Below, piece after piece: positions 32,418-40,292 of a stretch of 64,000 nt of DNA. Source of the DNA: Eubacterium callanderi (GTDB lineage: Bacteria > Bacillota > Clostridia > Eubacteriales > Eubacteriaceae); assembly GCF_900142645.1 (NCBI RefSeq), contig NZ_FRBP01000015.1, positions 62,001-126,000 of the forward strand. Reading direction: 5' to 3'. Position numbers and translations under genes: made by a program. Numbering within the stretch: position 1 is the stretch's first letter; each line of letters opens with the position of its first letter. The notes under the pieces were generated by a model. The model saw only the letters and a list, made by a program, of their open reading frames with translations. It was not told where the DNA came from and did not search any database.

Positions 32418-34016
32418 GTGAGAGAAGTGTTTAAGCCTGTTGAGAACAGCACAGAAAATTTAATAGCCCACACGCGTAATATGAAATACCTTCTGGCTAT
32501 GGAGGGGATATTTGTCGGCATGATCGCAGGGGGTATCGCGATTATCTACCGGCTGGCCCTGAACTTTTCAGAGAAGAACATGAGCTTTGTTTTATCCTAC
32601 GCGGGTGAACACCACTGGGCCATTGCGGCATGGTTTGCCGCCCTTATCGTTATGGCGGTAATTGTCGGGAGAATGGTCAAGTGGGAGCCGATGATCTCTG
32701 GAAGCGGCATCCCCCAGGTAGAAGGAGAGCTTCAGGGATATTTTGAAGAGCCCTGGCTCAAAGTTATCATCGGAAAATTAATAGGGGGGATTCTCTGCAT
32801 TATCGGAGGGTTGTCCCTGGGGCGTGAAGGCCCGTCTGTGCAGCTTGGCGCCATGGGCGGCAAGGGCTTTTCGAGGGTTTTTAAACGCCTTAACATTGAA
32901 GAACGCTACCTGATGACCTGCGGGGCAAGCGCAGGGCTGGCAGCGGCATTTAACGCGCCGCTGGCTGGCATTATGTTTGCTTTGGAGGAGGTTCACAAAA
33001 ACTTCTCAGCAACCGTGCTTTTTTCTGCCATGACGGCTTCCGTCACTGCGGACTTTGTTTCAAAATATGTTTTTGGCCTGGGATCGGTATTCCAGTTTCA
33101 GGTGGACTCCTCGATACCGCTGAAATATTACGGTTTTATTATCCTTCTGGGAATTATTCTGGGAGCAGGCGGCGCTTTTTACAATAAGGTGCTGGCAAGT
33201 ACCCAGGATTTGTACGCCAGGATGACCTTTTTAAAAGCTGAGTTCCGTCCGGTTATTCCATTTTTAATGGCCGGGATTCTGGGCTTTACACTGCCTCAGG
33301 TGCTGGGCGGCGGACATATGATGATCGAGCTTCTGGCGCCGGGTAATCTGCCCCTGACCATGATCCTGCTGCTGCTGGTGGTGAAGTTTATCTTTTCCAT
33401 GTTCAGCTTTGGTTCCGGTGCGCCAGGTGGTATCTTTTTTCCGCTTTTAGTTTTGGGCGCGTACATCGGTGGATTTTATGGTATGGTCGTTGTCCGGGCA
33501 ATGGGGATGGATCCGCAGCTCATCAATAACTTTATTATTCTGGCAATGGCCGGTTACTTTACCGCCATTGTCCGTGCGCCTATTACAGGAATCGTCCTGA
33601 TTTCTGAGATGACGGGCTCCTTTACCCATCTCCTGTCTTTGTCGGTTGTCGCCATTGCCGCGGAGATCACTGCGGCGGCGCTTAAATCTGAACCGGTCTA
33701 TGAAATGCTGCTTGACCGTATTGTCGCGAGACGTGGTGAAGAACCAGTTCCGGAAACCAGCAACAAAACGCTGATCGCCGTCTCTGTACACCACAGCTGC
33801 GGTCTGGTCGGGAAGCGTATCTGGGAAATTCACTGGCCGGAAAACTGCCTGCTGGTGGCTATCCGAAGGGGAGAAAAAGAACTGATCCCCAAGGGTGACA
33901 CTAAAATAAGGCCGAGCGACACCATTGTGGCTCTGGCAAATGAGACCGACCTGAACAGGGTGAACACAGAGCTGCACGCTCTATGTGAAGAAGCGCCCGC
34001 CGCTGGCAACGGCTGA
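32418..34016 (+). CDS. ClC family chloride channel/H+ antiporter with TrkA-C domain
   Basis: This 532-residue membrane protein has the three ClC selectivity signatures: GSGIPQVEGE (about 95), GREGPSVQLG (about 134, with the gating Glu) and GSGAPGGIFFP (about 332). The proton-pathway Glu of antiporters is present in FALEEVH. A cytoplasmic C-terminal TrkA-C/RCK-C domain (about 450-525: VGKRIWEIHWPENCLLVAIRRG, IRPSDTIVALA) may bind a nucleotide or ion. It probably exchanges chloride for protons; the GREGP motif argues against the fluoride-specific CLC-F type. GTG 32418 or GTG 32427 could be the start. Confidence 0.92.
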   Translation: MREVFKPVENSTENLIAHTRNMKYLLAMEGIFVGMIAGGIAIIYRLALNFSEKNMSFVLSYAGEHHWAIAAWFAALIVMAVIVGRMVKWEPMISGSGIPQVEGELQGYFEEPWLKVIIGKLIGGILCIIGGLSLGREGPSVQLGAMGGKGFSRVFKRLNIEERYLMTCGASAGLAAAFNAPLAGIMFALEEVHKNFSATVLFSAMTASVTADFVSKYVFGLGSVFQFQVDSSIPLKYYGFIILLGIILGAGGAFYNKVLASTQDLYARMTFLKAEFRPVIPFLMAGILGFTLPQVLGGGHMMIELLAPGNLPLTMILLLLVVKFIFSMFSFGSGAPGGIFFPLLVLGAYIGGFYGMVVVRAMGMDPQLINNFIILAMAGYFTAIVRAPITGIVLISEMTGSFTHLLSLSVVAIAAEITAAALKSEPVYEMLLDRIVARRGEEPVPETSNKTLIAVSVHHSCGLVGKRIWEIHWPENCLLVAIRRGEKELIPKGDTKIRPSDTIVALANETDLNRVNTELHALCEEAPAAGNG

Positions 34017-34090
34017 TTTTCAAGCGGGTGTTACATATATAAGTATAACATTGATATCAATATTATCGGAAATGATTGAGGAGGTAAACT

Positions 34091-35620
34091 ATGAACAAAT
34101 CAGCAAAGGTACTCGCAGTGGCTGCGGGCCTGGCGCTTGTGCTTATCATTATGGTCAGCGTAGCTCTGGCGTATGCCGGAAGAGACATTACGCTGCTGCA
34201 GGACAGAATTGTTCACATCAGCGTGAATGGCTATGCGGTGGAGATTCCGCTTAATGAGGATGGGGCGACCTATGATATCCCCAGCCTTACAACGGAACAT
34301 GAAAATGAGTTTATTCTGATGAACGATGCCGGAGCATCCATTGAGGTCAATGAGGCAAAGCTTCAGACCAATAAAAAAGCAAAGGTGACCGTCAAGAAAA
34401 TCGACAGCAATGAAGTGCTGGAGATGGTGGTAACCAACGGTAAAGATACCCGCACGATTTATTTGAGAACCCTTTCCAAGCAGCTGCCGGAAATGCTGGC
34501 GACTGGCCAGAGCCCCTACGAAGGTGATTTTTATGTGACAGACACCGAGAAGGCCGCCATGTACAAGCTGGACCAGAACGGGAATGTTACCTGGTATGTG
34601 GCCCTGACCCCCGAACAGGCCGATGGCAAAATCTTCACAGATTTCAGACAGCATAAGCTGGAAAACGGCGATATCCGCTACAGCTACCAGATCGTTGACC
34701 CGGACGTCAGCACAATGGGGCTGGCCGATTATCTGCCGGGAACACGTGTGGTTCTTGATGAAAAATACAAGGAAGTCAAACGTGACGGCGCCCGTATCTC
34801 CTTGCTGGACCCTAACGAAACCAATCATGATAAAAAGGTCATGGGTGATCCGGTCGATGGGCATGACTTTGTTCTTCTTGGGGATAGAAACTGGATTACG
34901 GAATCCTATGTGGCAGAAACTGTGGATAATATTCCAGCGGAATTAAATCCAAATCCTCTCGGCTCAAAAGTAGTGGCCGCGGTTATTCAAGAAGTGAAGG
35001 ACGGGAAACCAGTCTTTACATGGAAATCCACTGATCATCCAGAGCTGTACGCGCTCAGCGAAAAAGGCAATGATTTTGCGAACAGCAATATGAAACCTCA
35101 GGACTATCTGCATATCAATGCCATGATACTGGACCCGTCAGACAATAACCTGATCGTATCCTTTAAAAATGCCAACACCATTGTGAAAATCGACCGCAGC
35201 ACTGGGGACATTCTCTGGAAGCTCTCTGGAAAGGGTGATGAATTCGGCCTGGCCGATAATCAGAAAACCTCTGGTCAGAGCAGCCTCTCCCTAACAGACG
35301 ATGGCTATCTGGTTGTTTTCGACAATGGCCAGAGCACTGGAAAAACCCGTGTGCTCAAATACAAGCTTGATGAAACCAACAAAAAAGTCATTGATTTTAA
35401 AGAATACAGCATGGACGGTTACACTTCCTCCGAATTTGGAAGCGCTCAGAAGGTTGACAACGAGAAAGACGCCTATATCATTGGGTGGGGCGTCAATGGG
35501 GCGAACCAGCCTGTACTCACCGAAATGAATTTCACTGACAATAAAAAGCTTCTGGAAGTTGTGTTCCCGAATGGCGAACATACCTTCAAGGTTCAGAAGT
35601 TTGACAAAGTAAAAAATTGA
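34091..35620 (+). CDS. Arylsulfotransferase (ASST)-like protein, membrane-anchored or secreted
   Basis: This 509-residue protein has an N-terminal signal/anchor helix (about 7-29), a beta-sandwich N-terminal domain (about 33-135) and a six-bladed propeller with ASST landmarks: GDFYVTDTEKAAMYKLDQNGNVTWY, DGHDFVLL, DYLHINAMILDPSDNNLIVSFKN and VVFDNGQ. Such enzymes move sulfate between phenols; one was first purified from a human gut Eubacterium (A-44). Two candidate catalytic His are present (GHDF, DYLHIN). The segment just before DNG reads SGQSSLSL, where the family usually has a Gln-His pair, so the sulfo-accepting His may be missing. A 12-bp ATTGATATCAAT palindrome lies upstream at 34050-34061. 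Confidence 0.82.
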   Translation: MNKSAKVLAVAAGLALVLIIMVSVALAYAGRDITLLQDRIVHISVNGYAVEIPLNEDGATYDIPSLTTEHENEFILMNDAGASIEVNEAKLQTNKKAKVTVKKIDSNEVLEMVVTNGKDTRTIYLRTLSKQLPEMLATGQSPYEGDFYVTDTEKAAMYKLDQNGNVTWYVALTPEQADGKIFTDFRQHKLENGDIRYSYQIVDPDVSTMGLADYLPGTRVVLDEKYKEVKRDGARISLLDPNETNHDKKVMGDPVDGHDFVLLGDRNWITESYVAETVDNIPAELNPNPLGSKVVAAVIQEVKDGKPVFTWKSTDHPELYALSEKGNDFANSNMKPQDYLHINAMILDPSDNNLIVSFKNANTIVKIDRSTGDILWKLSGKGDEFGLADNQKTSGQSSLSLTDDGYLVVFDNGQSTGKTRVLKYKLDETNKKVIDFKEYSMDGYTSSEFGSAQKVDNEKDAYIIGWGVNGANQPVLTEMNFTDNKKLLEVVFPNGEHTFKVQKFDKVKN

Positions 35621-35622
35621 TA

Positions 35623-35649
35623 AAAAAGCAGGCGTCAGCCTGCTTTTTT
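35623..35649 (+). terminator. Intrinsic terminator of the arylsulfotransferase-like gene
   Basis: AAAAAGCAGGC, a GTCA loop, GCCTGCTTTTTT. It is compact and ideal. Confidence 0.93.
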
Positions 35650-35799
35650 AATGTTCAAGTTTCTTTCGTACGCCTTTTTTGAAAAGGTTTGATATAAACT
35701 GGCAACGGTTTTCAGCCGTTTTTTAACAAAAAGCGGCTTCTTATTATCAGGGAAAAGTGATAGAATCATGGTGGAATAAAAATCAAGGAGAACAAAGCG

Positions 35800-36660
35800 A
35801 TGGGAATTAAATTAGTAGCATTGGATATGGATGGCACCACGCTTCAGAGTGATATTACACTGGCGCGCGAGACAATCGTAACCATTGAAAAGGCCGTCAG
35901 TCAGGGAATCATTGTCGTGCCGACAACCGGACGAGTGTTTGGAGAACTGCCTGAAGAGATTACAGACATCGATGGGGTCTCCTACGCCATTACATCAAAC
36001 GGTGCGCAGGTAACGGACCTGAACCGCAAGATGACGCTTTACGAAAATCCCCTGACAAAGCAGGATTTAGATACAGTGCTGAAGGTGCTCAGGCAATATG
36101 ATTTGATGATCGAAGCCTATGTGGGTGGAAGAACCGTTGTGATCGAGGACTGCATGAAAGATCTGAGCAGATTTCATGTACCCGAAGCCTATTGGGATTT
36201 CTTCAGGGAAACCCGTCACACCATAGCTGATCCGGAAGACTATTTTAACTTTTTATACAGCCATTCTGTTGAAAAGTTTAATATTTTTTTCAGCCATATG
36301 GAAAACCGGAGTGAGCTTAAAACAGTTCTTGAGAATACCACGGATCTGACGATCACATCAGCTGTGGAAAACAATCTGGAGATCAATAACCCGACAGCCA
36401 ATAAATGGGACGGATTAAAGCATTTGTGCCGCCATTTGAATATTCAAAGCACTGAGGTCATGGCCATGGGCGACAGCAACAATGACTATGAAATGCTCAA
36501 GCATGCCGGATTGGCCGTAGCCATGGAAAACGGCATTGACCGTGTTAAGGAAATTTCGGATTTTATTACAAAAACCAATGACGAGCATGGCGTAGCCTAT
36601 GCGCTGGAAAAGTTTATTCTTAACCCAAAAGCAGATAAACGCCAGGAACTGGCAAGCTGA
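35800..36660 (+). CDS. Cof-type HAD-IIB family sugar-phosphate phosphatase
   Basis: This 286-residue cytoplasmic protein has HAD motif I LDMDGTTL (Asp nucleophile about residue 8), motif II (TTGR), motif III Lys within NPTANKWDGLKHL, and motif IV MGDSNNDYEML. The alpha/beta C2B cap between motifs II and III is of the usual size. The family hydrolyses sugar phosphates, PLP or FMN; the specific substrate is not evident. AAGGAG precedes ATG 35800. A minor AACGG...CCGTT hairpin with a T run (about 35703-35725) lies upstream. Confidence 0.9.
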   Translation: MGIKLVALDMDGTTLQSDITLARETIVTIEKAVSQGIIVVPTTGRVFGELPEEITDIDGVSYAITSNGAQVTDLNRKMTLYENPLTKQDLDTVLKVLRQYDLMIEAYVGGRTVVIEDCMKDLSRFHVPEAYWDFFRETRHTIADPEDYFNFLYSHSVEKFNIFFSHMENRSELKTVLENTTDLTITSAVENNLEINNPTANKWDGLKHLCRHLNIQSTEVMAMGDSNNDYEMLKHAGLAVAMENGIDRVKEISDFITKTNDEHGVAYALEKFILNPKADKRQELAS

Positions 36661-36662
36661 AG

Positions 36663-36691
36663 TTGACAAAAATCTGAATTGGGAGTATAAT
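36663..36691 (+). promoter_or_regulatory. Consensus sigma-A promoter of the ABC-F leader
   Basis: TTGACA (36663-36668), exactly 17 bases, TATAAT (36686-36691): a perfect consensus promoter only a few bases after the HAD stop codon. Predicted RNA start is near 36698, giving a leader of about 325 bases before the ABC-F start codon. Confidence 0.88.
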
Positions 36692-36727
36692 CAATACCGT
36701 TCGATTTTAGCGAAGGGAATTTTTATC

Positions 36728-36805
36728 ATGACACTTACAATTGCAAAGGCTCCGAACAGATGGATAACGATGAGACATTGTGCGGAGCTTAATCCGGAGG
36801 CATAG
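36728..36805 (+). CDS. 25-residue leader peptide upstream of the ABC-F gene
   Basis: An ATG at 36728 has GAAGGGA nine bases upstream and encodes a 25-residue basic/hydrophobic peptide beginning MTLTIAKAPNRW, with TAG at 36803-36805. Its last codons overlap the left arm of a GGAGGC/GCCTCC hairpin (36796-36811). The reading frame sits between a consensus promoter and two terminator-like hairpins. That is the layout of ribosome-mediated attenuation for antibiotic-resistance ABC-F genes (vmlR- and lmo0919-like leaders). A drug-stalled ribosome on this frame would change the downstream RNA fold. Confidence 0.65.
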   Translation: MTLTIAKAPNRWITMRHCAELNPEA

Positions 36806-36902
36806 CCTCCACCAGTTCATCGGTCAAAAGTGTTATCGGGCGGCCTCAGGCGGCTTTGTTTTCCATACACTTTTTGCCGGAGGACAGCAATTTAGGATAA
36901 CG

Positions 36903-36990
36903 GGCTGTGGATGATGTTTTCATCCGCAGCCTTTTTGTTTGGAGCGGGAGAAAACCCCTCAGGCAGAGAGCGCTGTGCGCTCTCTTTTTT
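36903..36990 (+). promoter_or_regulatory. Tandem terminator hairpins (attenuator) before the ABC-F gene
   Basis: First hairpin: GGCTGTGGATGA and TCATCCGCAGCC followed by TTTTT (36903-36936). Second: AGAGAGCGC, TGT, GCGCTCTCT followed by TTTTT (36965-36990). Both lie 35 or more bases ahead of the ABC-F start codon at 37025. With only the leader peptide upstream, they would end transcription in the leader unless antitermination occurs. Confidence 0.78.
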
Positions 36991-37024
36991 ATTGGAATTT
37001 TTAGATTTGAAAGGAATGATCACA

Positions 37025-38566
37025 ATGAGTTTACTCGAAGTAAAAAATCTGTCTCACAGCTATGGAGACAAGGTATTATATCACGACGCCTCCTTTGATT
37101 TATACAATGGAGAGCATATGGGTCTGGTCGGGCAAAATGGTGCGGGAAAGAGTACCCTGATCAAAACCCTGATTGGGGAAGTCATCCCGGATGACGGCCT
37201 CATCAAATGGTTCCCAAAGGCCTCTGTAGGGCATCTGGACCAGTATGCCCAGGTAGATGCGGGCATCACGGTCTTTGAGTATCTGAAGCAGGCCTACGCC
37301 GATTTATACAGGATGGAGGAGCGGTTAAACGGGCTGTATGAAAAAATGGCGGAGGACAGCAGCGAAAAGCTGATTAACCAGGCGGCCAATTTGCAGGAAA
37401 CCCTGGAAGACCGGGATTTCTATGCCATTGAAAGCCATATTTACCGTGTGGCCGCGGGGCTTGGCATTACGGCCATCGGGATGGATAAGGTTCTTGAGAC
37501 GCTGAGCGGCGGACAGCGGGCAAAGGTTATCCTGGCAAAGCTGCTTCTCGAAAAGCCAGAGGTGCTGCTGCTGGATGAGCCCACCAACTTTTTGGACAAA
37601 GAGCATGTAGAGTGGCTGTCGAAATATCTTACAGGCTTTGAGGGCGCTTTTATTCTTGTATCCCATGACTTTGATTTTCTGGATCAGGTAACGACCTGTA
37701 TCGGGGATATCGAGTTTGGCACCATTACCAAGTACCATGGTAACTACAGCGCCTTTCTGAAACAGAAGGGACAGAAACGGGAAGAATATATCAGGCAGTA
37801 TGAAAGCCAGAAAAAACTCATCGAACGGACTGAGGAATATATTGCGAAGAATAAAGTGCGGGCCTCCACCGCGGCCATGGCCAAAAGCCGTCAGAAAAAA
37901 CTGGATAAAATCGAACGTATGGCGCCGCCGACTGGCCTTACAAAGCCGGTGATCCGCTTTAAATCCACTGGACTCACCGCGCAGCGGGTTCTGGAGGTTA
38001 AGGATCTGGAGGTGGGGTATTACTATCCCTTACTGCCAAAGCTGCACTTTGTGCTGGAGCAGAACCAGCGGGTGGTCATTACCGGCTTCAACGGTATCGG
38101 CAAATCGACGCTGTTGAAAACTCTGGTTGGTGAAATTCCGCCCATTTTTGGAAGCTTTGAGTTTGCGAGAAATGTGGTCATTGGCTATTATGAACAGGAT
38201 TTGAAATGGGATAGAGAGGGGCAGACACCGCTGGAAATCATTACGGAAGCTTTTCCGAAGCTGTCGCAGAAACAGACGCGATCTGCCCTGTCACGCTGCG
38301 GCGTCAAGGCGGAGCATGTTCTCCAGCCCATCACCACCCTGAGCGGCGGTGAGCAGTCCCGGGTAAAGCTCTGCAAGCTTACCCTGTCACCCTGCAACCT
38401 GTTGATTCTTGACGAACCCACCAACCATTTGGATTATCTGGCAAAGGAAAGTCTTCAGGAAGCACTGCGGGATTTTGACGGCACTGTTATTCTGGTATCT
38501 CACGAAGCCGCCTTTTATCGGGATTGGGCCGATAAGGTGGTGGAGATTGAGAAGATGGGTTTTTAA
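37025..38566 (+). CDS. ABC-F family ribosome-acting ATPase
   Basis: This 513-residue protein has two ABC domains in one chain and no membrane segments. NBD1 has GQNGAGKST, LSGGQRAKVILAKLL and LLLDEPTNFLD; NBD2 has GFNGIGKST, LSGGEQSRVKLCKL and LILDEPTNHLD. The interdomain linker (about 250-320) is rich in charged residues (KNKVRASTAAMAKSRQKKLDKI) and is the part that reaches the ribosomal P site. ABC-F proteins either tune translation or protect ribosomes from lincosamide/pleuromutilin/streptogramin-type drugs. The attenuator leader favours the resistance type. ATG 37025 has AAGGA nine bases upstream; the longer open frame to 36911 would run through the terminator hairpin. Confidence 0.92.
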   Translation: MSLLEVKNLSHSYGDKVLYHDASFDLYNGEHMGLVGQNGAGKSTLIKTLIGEVIPDDGLIKWFPKASVGHLDQYAQVDAGITVFEYLKQAYADLYRMEERLNGLYEKMAEDSSEKLINQAANLQETLEDRDFYAIESHIYRVAAGLGITAIGMDKVLETLSGGQRAKVILAKLLLEKPEVLLLDEPTNFLDKEHVEWLSKYLTGFEGAFILVSHDFDFLDQVTTCIGDIEFGTITKYHGNYSAFLKQKGQKREEYIRQYESQKKLIERTEEYIAKNKVRASTAAMAKSRQKKLDKIERMAPPTGLTKPVIRFKSTGLTAQRVLEVKDLEVGYYYPLLPKLHFVLEQNQRVVITGFNGIGKSTLLKTLVGEIPPIFGSFEFARNVVIGYYEQDLKWDREGQTPLEIITEAFPKLSQKQTRSALSRCGVKAEHVLQPITTLSGGEQSRVKLCKLTLSPCNLLILDEPTNHLDYLAKESLQEALRDFDGTVILVSHEAAFYRDWADKVVEIEKMGF

Positions 38567-38571
38567 GAAAC

Positions 38572-38634
38572 TTGACAAATTCTGAATAGCGCGTATAATT
38601 GAAAGTAGTAATTTACTAAATTTAGTAAATTACT
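38572..38634 (+). promoter_or_regulatory. Promoter with perfect 28-bp palindromic operator
   Basis: TTGACA (38572-38577), a 16-base spacer and TATAAT (38594-38599). An exact palindrome occupies 38607-38634 (left arm AGTAATTTACTAAA, right arm TTTAGTAAATTACT) directly over the expected transcription start. It is internally repetitive (AGTAA/TTACT units), as expected for a dimeric or tetrameric repressor site. No cognate regulator gene is adjacent. Confidence 0.8.
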
Positions 38635-38658
38635 AAATAAAATTTAAGGATAAGCAGT

Positions 38659-39141
38659 ATGAAGATACCAACACATTTAAAACATAAGCCTGTTATTGAG
38701 GTTGAAAACTATGAGGAAATTGATGGAAGAAAGGCCTATGACAGTGATGCCAAGGGCCTTTCGCTGGGACTGGCCCAGTGGAACGACCGGGGACGGGTGG
38801 ACGCTTCCGCCAAGGTATGGCGTTACACCGGGGAAAAATGGTCGCGGCAGTCTGAGGAGCTGCCCCTGCACCGGGTTATTGACCTGGCCATACTGATCTG
38901 CCGGGCAGAACAGTATTTCAGAGAAGATTCCTACCGCCACGATAAGCTTTATGACCCGGAAAATCCGGTGATCGACCGGGTGGGACTCCAGGGAGACGCC
39001 ATGACCATCGCAGTCGATACAGACAATGAAATGATTGATGAGGATATTAAGCTTTTTGCGCAGGCATTGGCGGAAGACGGCGAGCTCTTGGGTGAGCGGC
39101 TGGCTGCGCTGTCGCGCATTTTAAAAGAAATGGGGTATTAA
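38659..39141 (+). CDS. DUF6530-type protein of unknown function
   Basis: This 160-residue soluble acidic protein has the features VENYEEIDGRKAYDSDAKGLSLGLAQWN, a tryptophan-rich strand KVWRYTGEKWSRQSEELPLHRVIDLAILI and a helical C-terminus. This matches what I recall as the DUF6530 family, which has no known activity. It is the first gene of a five-gene operon under the 28-bp palindrome and the promoter at 38572. AAGGAT precedes ATG 38659. The next gene starts one base after its stop. Confidence 0.7.
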   Translation: MKIPTHLKHKPVIEVENYEEIDGRKAYDSDAKGLSLGLAQWNDRGRVDASAKVWRYTGEKWSRQSEELPLHRVIDLAILICRAEQYFREDSYRHDKLYDPENPVIDRVGLQGDAMTIAVDTDNEMIDEDIKLFAQALAEDGELLGERLAALSRILKEMGY

Positions 39142-39142
39142 A

Positions 39143-39499
39143 ATGAATATGGACCGTAAAAAGGAACTAAAAGAAGAATATAAAAATTACCGTCCGGAAA
39201 TGGGCCTGTTTGTTATCCGTCATATTGAAACAGGCAAAGCATTTTTAGAGGCGACAAACAATATTAAAGGAAAGATCAACAGTGATGTTTTTCAGCTGAA
39301 TATGGAAACCTTTATGCGTAACCGTGACCTGAACAAGGACTGGAAACGCTTTGGAAAGGACGCCTTTGAGGTGGTGGTCCTGGAAAAGCTGGAATATGAC
39401 GAGGATGATCAGGGCGGCAAAGACTACAGTGACGAGCTGGAAATGCTCTATGGCGAGTGGCAGCGCAAGCTTCGCTCAGAAGGAACGGAGCTGTACTGA
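39143..39499 (+). CDS. GIY-YIG-like small protein
   Basis: This 118-residue protein has the core Y-K-N-Y-RPEMGLFVIRHIETGKAFLEATNNIKG, a variant of the GIY-YIG fold start (MGVYxIRNxxNGKxYIGSSxN). RNRDLNKDWKRFGKDAFEVVVLEKLEY corresponds to the conserved helix plus F-xxx-L-E end. The first GIY-type Tyr is replaced (GLF) and the YIG is LEA, so nuclease activity is doubtful. Similar single-domain proteins are common in Firmicutes with no defined role. It is the second gene of the operon. Confidence 0.7.
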   Translation: MNMDRKKELKEEYKNYRPEMGLFVIRHIETGKAFLEATNNIKGKINSDVFQLNMETFMRNRDLNKDWKRFGKDAFEVVVLEKLEYDEDDQGGKDYSDELEMLYGEWQRKLRSEGTELY

Positions 39500-39500
39500 A

Positions 39501-39935
39501 ATGATCCGAAAAATGACTGAAGCAGATCTTGAACGGGTTATAGAAATCTGGCTGGACGCCTGTATTAAAGGGCAGTCCTTTATTCCGGAGGATTACTGGA
39601 GACGTCACGCCGAAGTAGTGAAAAAGGATTATATTCCCCAGTCCGAAGTCTACGTGAATGAACAGGGTAATGCGGTCAACGGCTTTATTGCTGTGGTTGG
39701 AGGCCGCCATATCGGTGCTCTGTTTGTGGATCCAGATTGCTGGCATCAAGGCATTGGCCGTGGGCTGATGGAATACGCTCTTGACCGTTACAAAGGAATG
39801 ATCACACTGGCTGCCTATGCGGAAAATGACCGGGCAGTTAATTTTTACAGGCGGCTGGGCTTTGAAGTAAAGGAAGAAGAAATTGAAGCCGAGAGTGGCT
39901 GCCGAGAATATATCATGCAAGGAGAAAGTAAATGA
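39501..39935 (+). CDS. GNAT family N-acetyltransferase
   Basis: This 144-residue protein has the GNAT fold: IRKMTEADLERVIEIWLDA at the N-terminus, the acetyl-CoA loop VDPDCWHQGIGRGLMEYAL (about 77-95) and the C-terminal AYAENDRAVNFYRRLGFEV. It resembles YjaB/YiiD-like enzymes acetylating small molecules or protein N-termini; the target is unknown. It begins one base after the GIY-YIG stop and overlaps the next gene by four bases (ATGA). The frame is open further upstream inside the previous gene, but ATG 39501 fits domain borders. Confidence 0.88.
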   Translation: MIRKMTEADLERVIEIWLDACIKGQSFIPEDYWRRHAEVVKKDYIPQSEVYVNEQGNAVNGFIAVVGGRHIGALFVDPDCWHQGIGRGLMEYALDRYKGMITLAAYAENDRAVNFYRRLGFEVKEEEIEAESGCREYIMQGESK

Positions 39936-40291
39936 AACCCATTTTTTTATGTTACCCCAAGTGCTCAACCTGCCAGAAAGCCAAACGCTTTTTAGAAGCC
40001 CAAGGGGTGGATTATGAGCTGCGGGATATTGTGGAAGAAAATCCCACAAAAGAGGAACTGCTGAAGTGGATGGAGCTTTACAGCGGAGAGCCAAAAAAAT
40101 TTTTTAACGTAAGCGGTATGGCTTACCGGGAGCTGGGCTTGAAGGACAAGGTGAAAACCATGAGCCGGGAAGAAATGGCGGAAATACTGTCCACCAACGG
40201 TATGCTTGTCAAAAGGCCGGAGCTGATCTTTGAAGATAAAGTGCTTGTAGGCTTTAAAGAAGAAGAATGGGCTGCTGCGCTGGGGCTTTAA
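39932..40291 (+). CDS. ArsC/Spx family thioredoxin-fold protein
   Basis: This 119-residue protein has CSTC (about 11-14) in FLCYPKCSTCQKAKRFLEAQGVDYELRDI, and the family-typical FFNVSGMAYRELGLKDK and MLVKRPELIFEDKVLVGF. It belongs to the ArsC-like group (YffB/Spx/MgsR). The CxxC arrangement and lack of Spx RNA-polymerase-contact hallmarks favour a YffB-like thiol-dependent reductase over a transcription factor, but this is unsure. It is coupled to the acetyltransferase gene by a four-base overlap. Confidence 0.85.
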   Translation: MKPIFLCYPKCSTCQKAKRFLEAQGVDYELRDIVEENPTKEELLKWMELYSGEPKKFFNVSGMAYRELGLKDKVKTMSREEMAEILSTNGMLVKRPELIFEDKVLVGFKEEEWAAALGL

Positions 40292-40292
40292 A

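Noticed and set aside
36663-37000. CRISPR-like or repeat array in the ABC-F leader
   Set aside because: The hairpins are unrelated to each other in sequence; there is no regular repeat-spacer pattern. I saw no CRISPR array anywhere in the window.
36911-37024. A 38-codon N-terminal extension of the ABC-F protein
   Set aside because: It would be translated through the terminator hairpins and has no ribosome binding site. ATG 37025 has AAGGA at good spacing and starts the first ABC domain.
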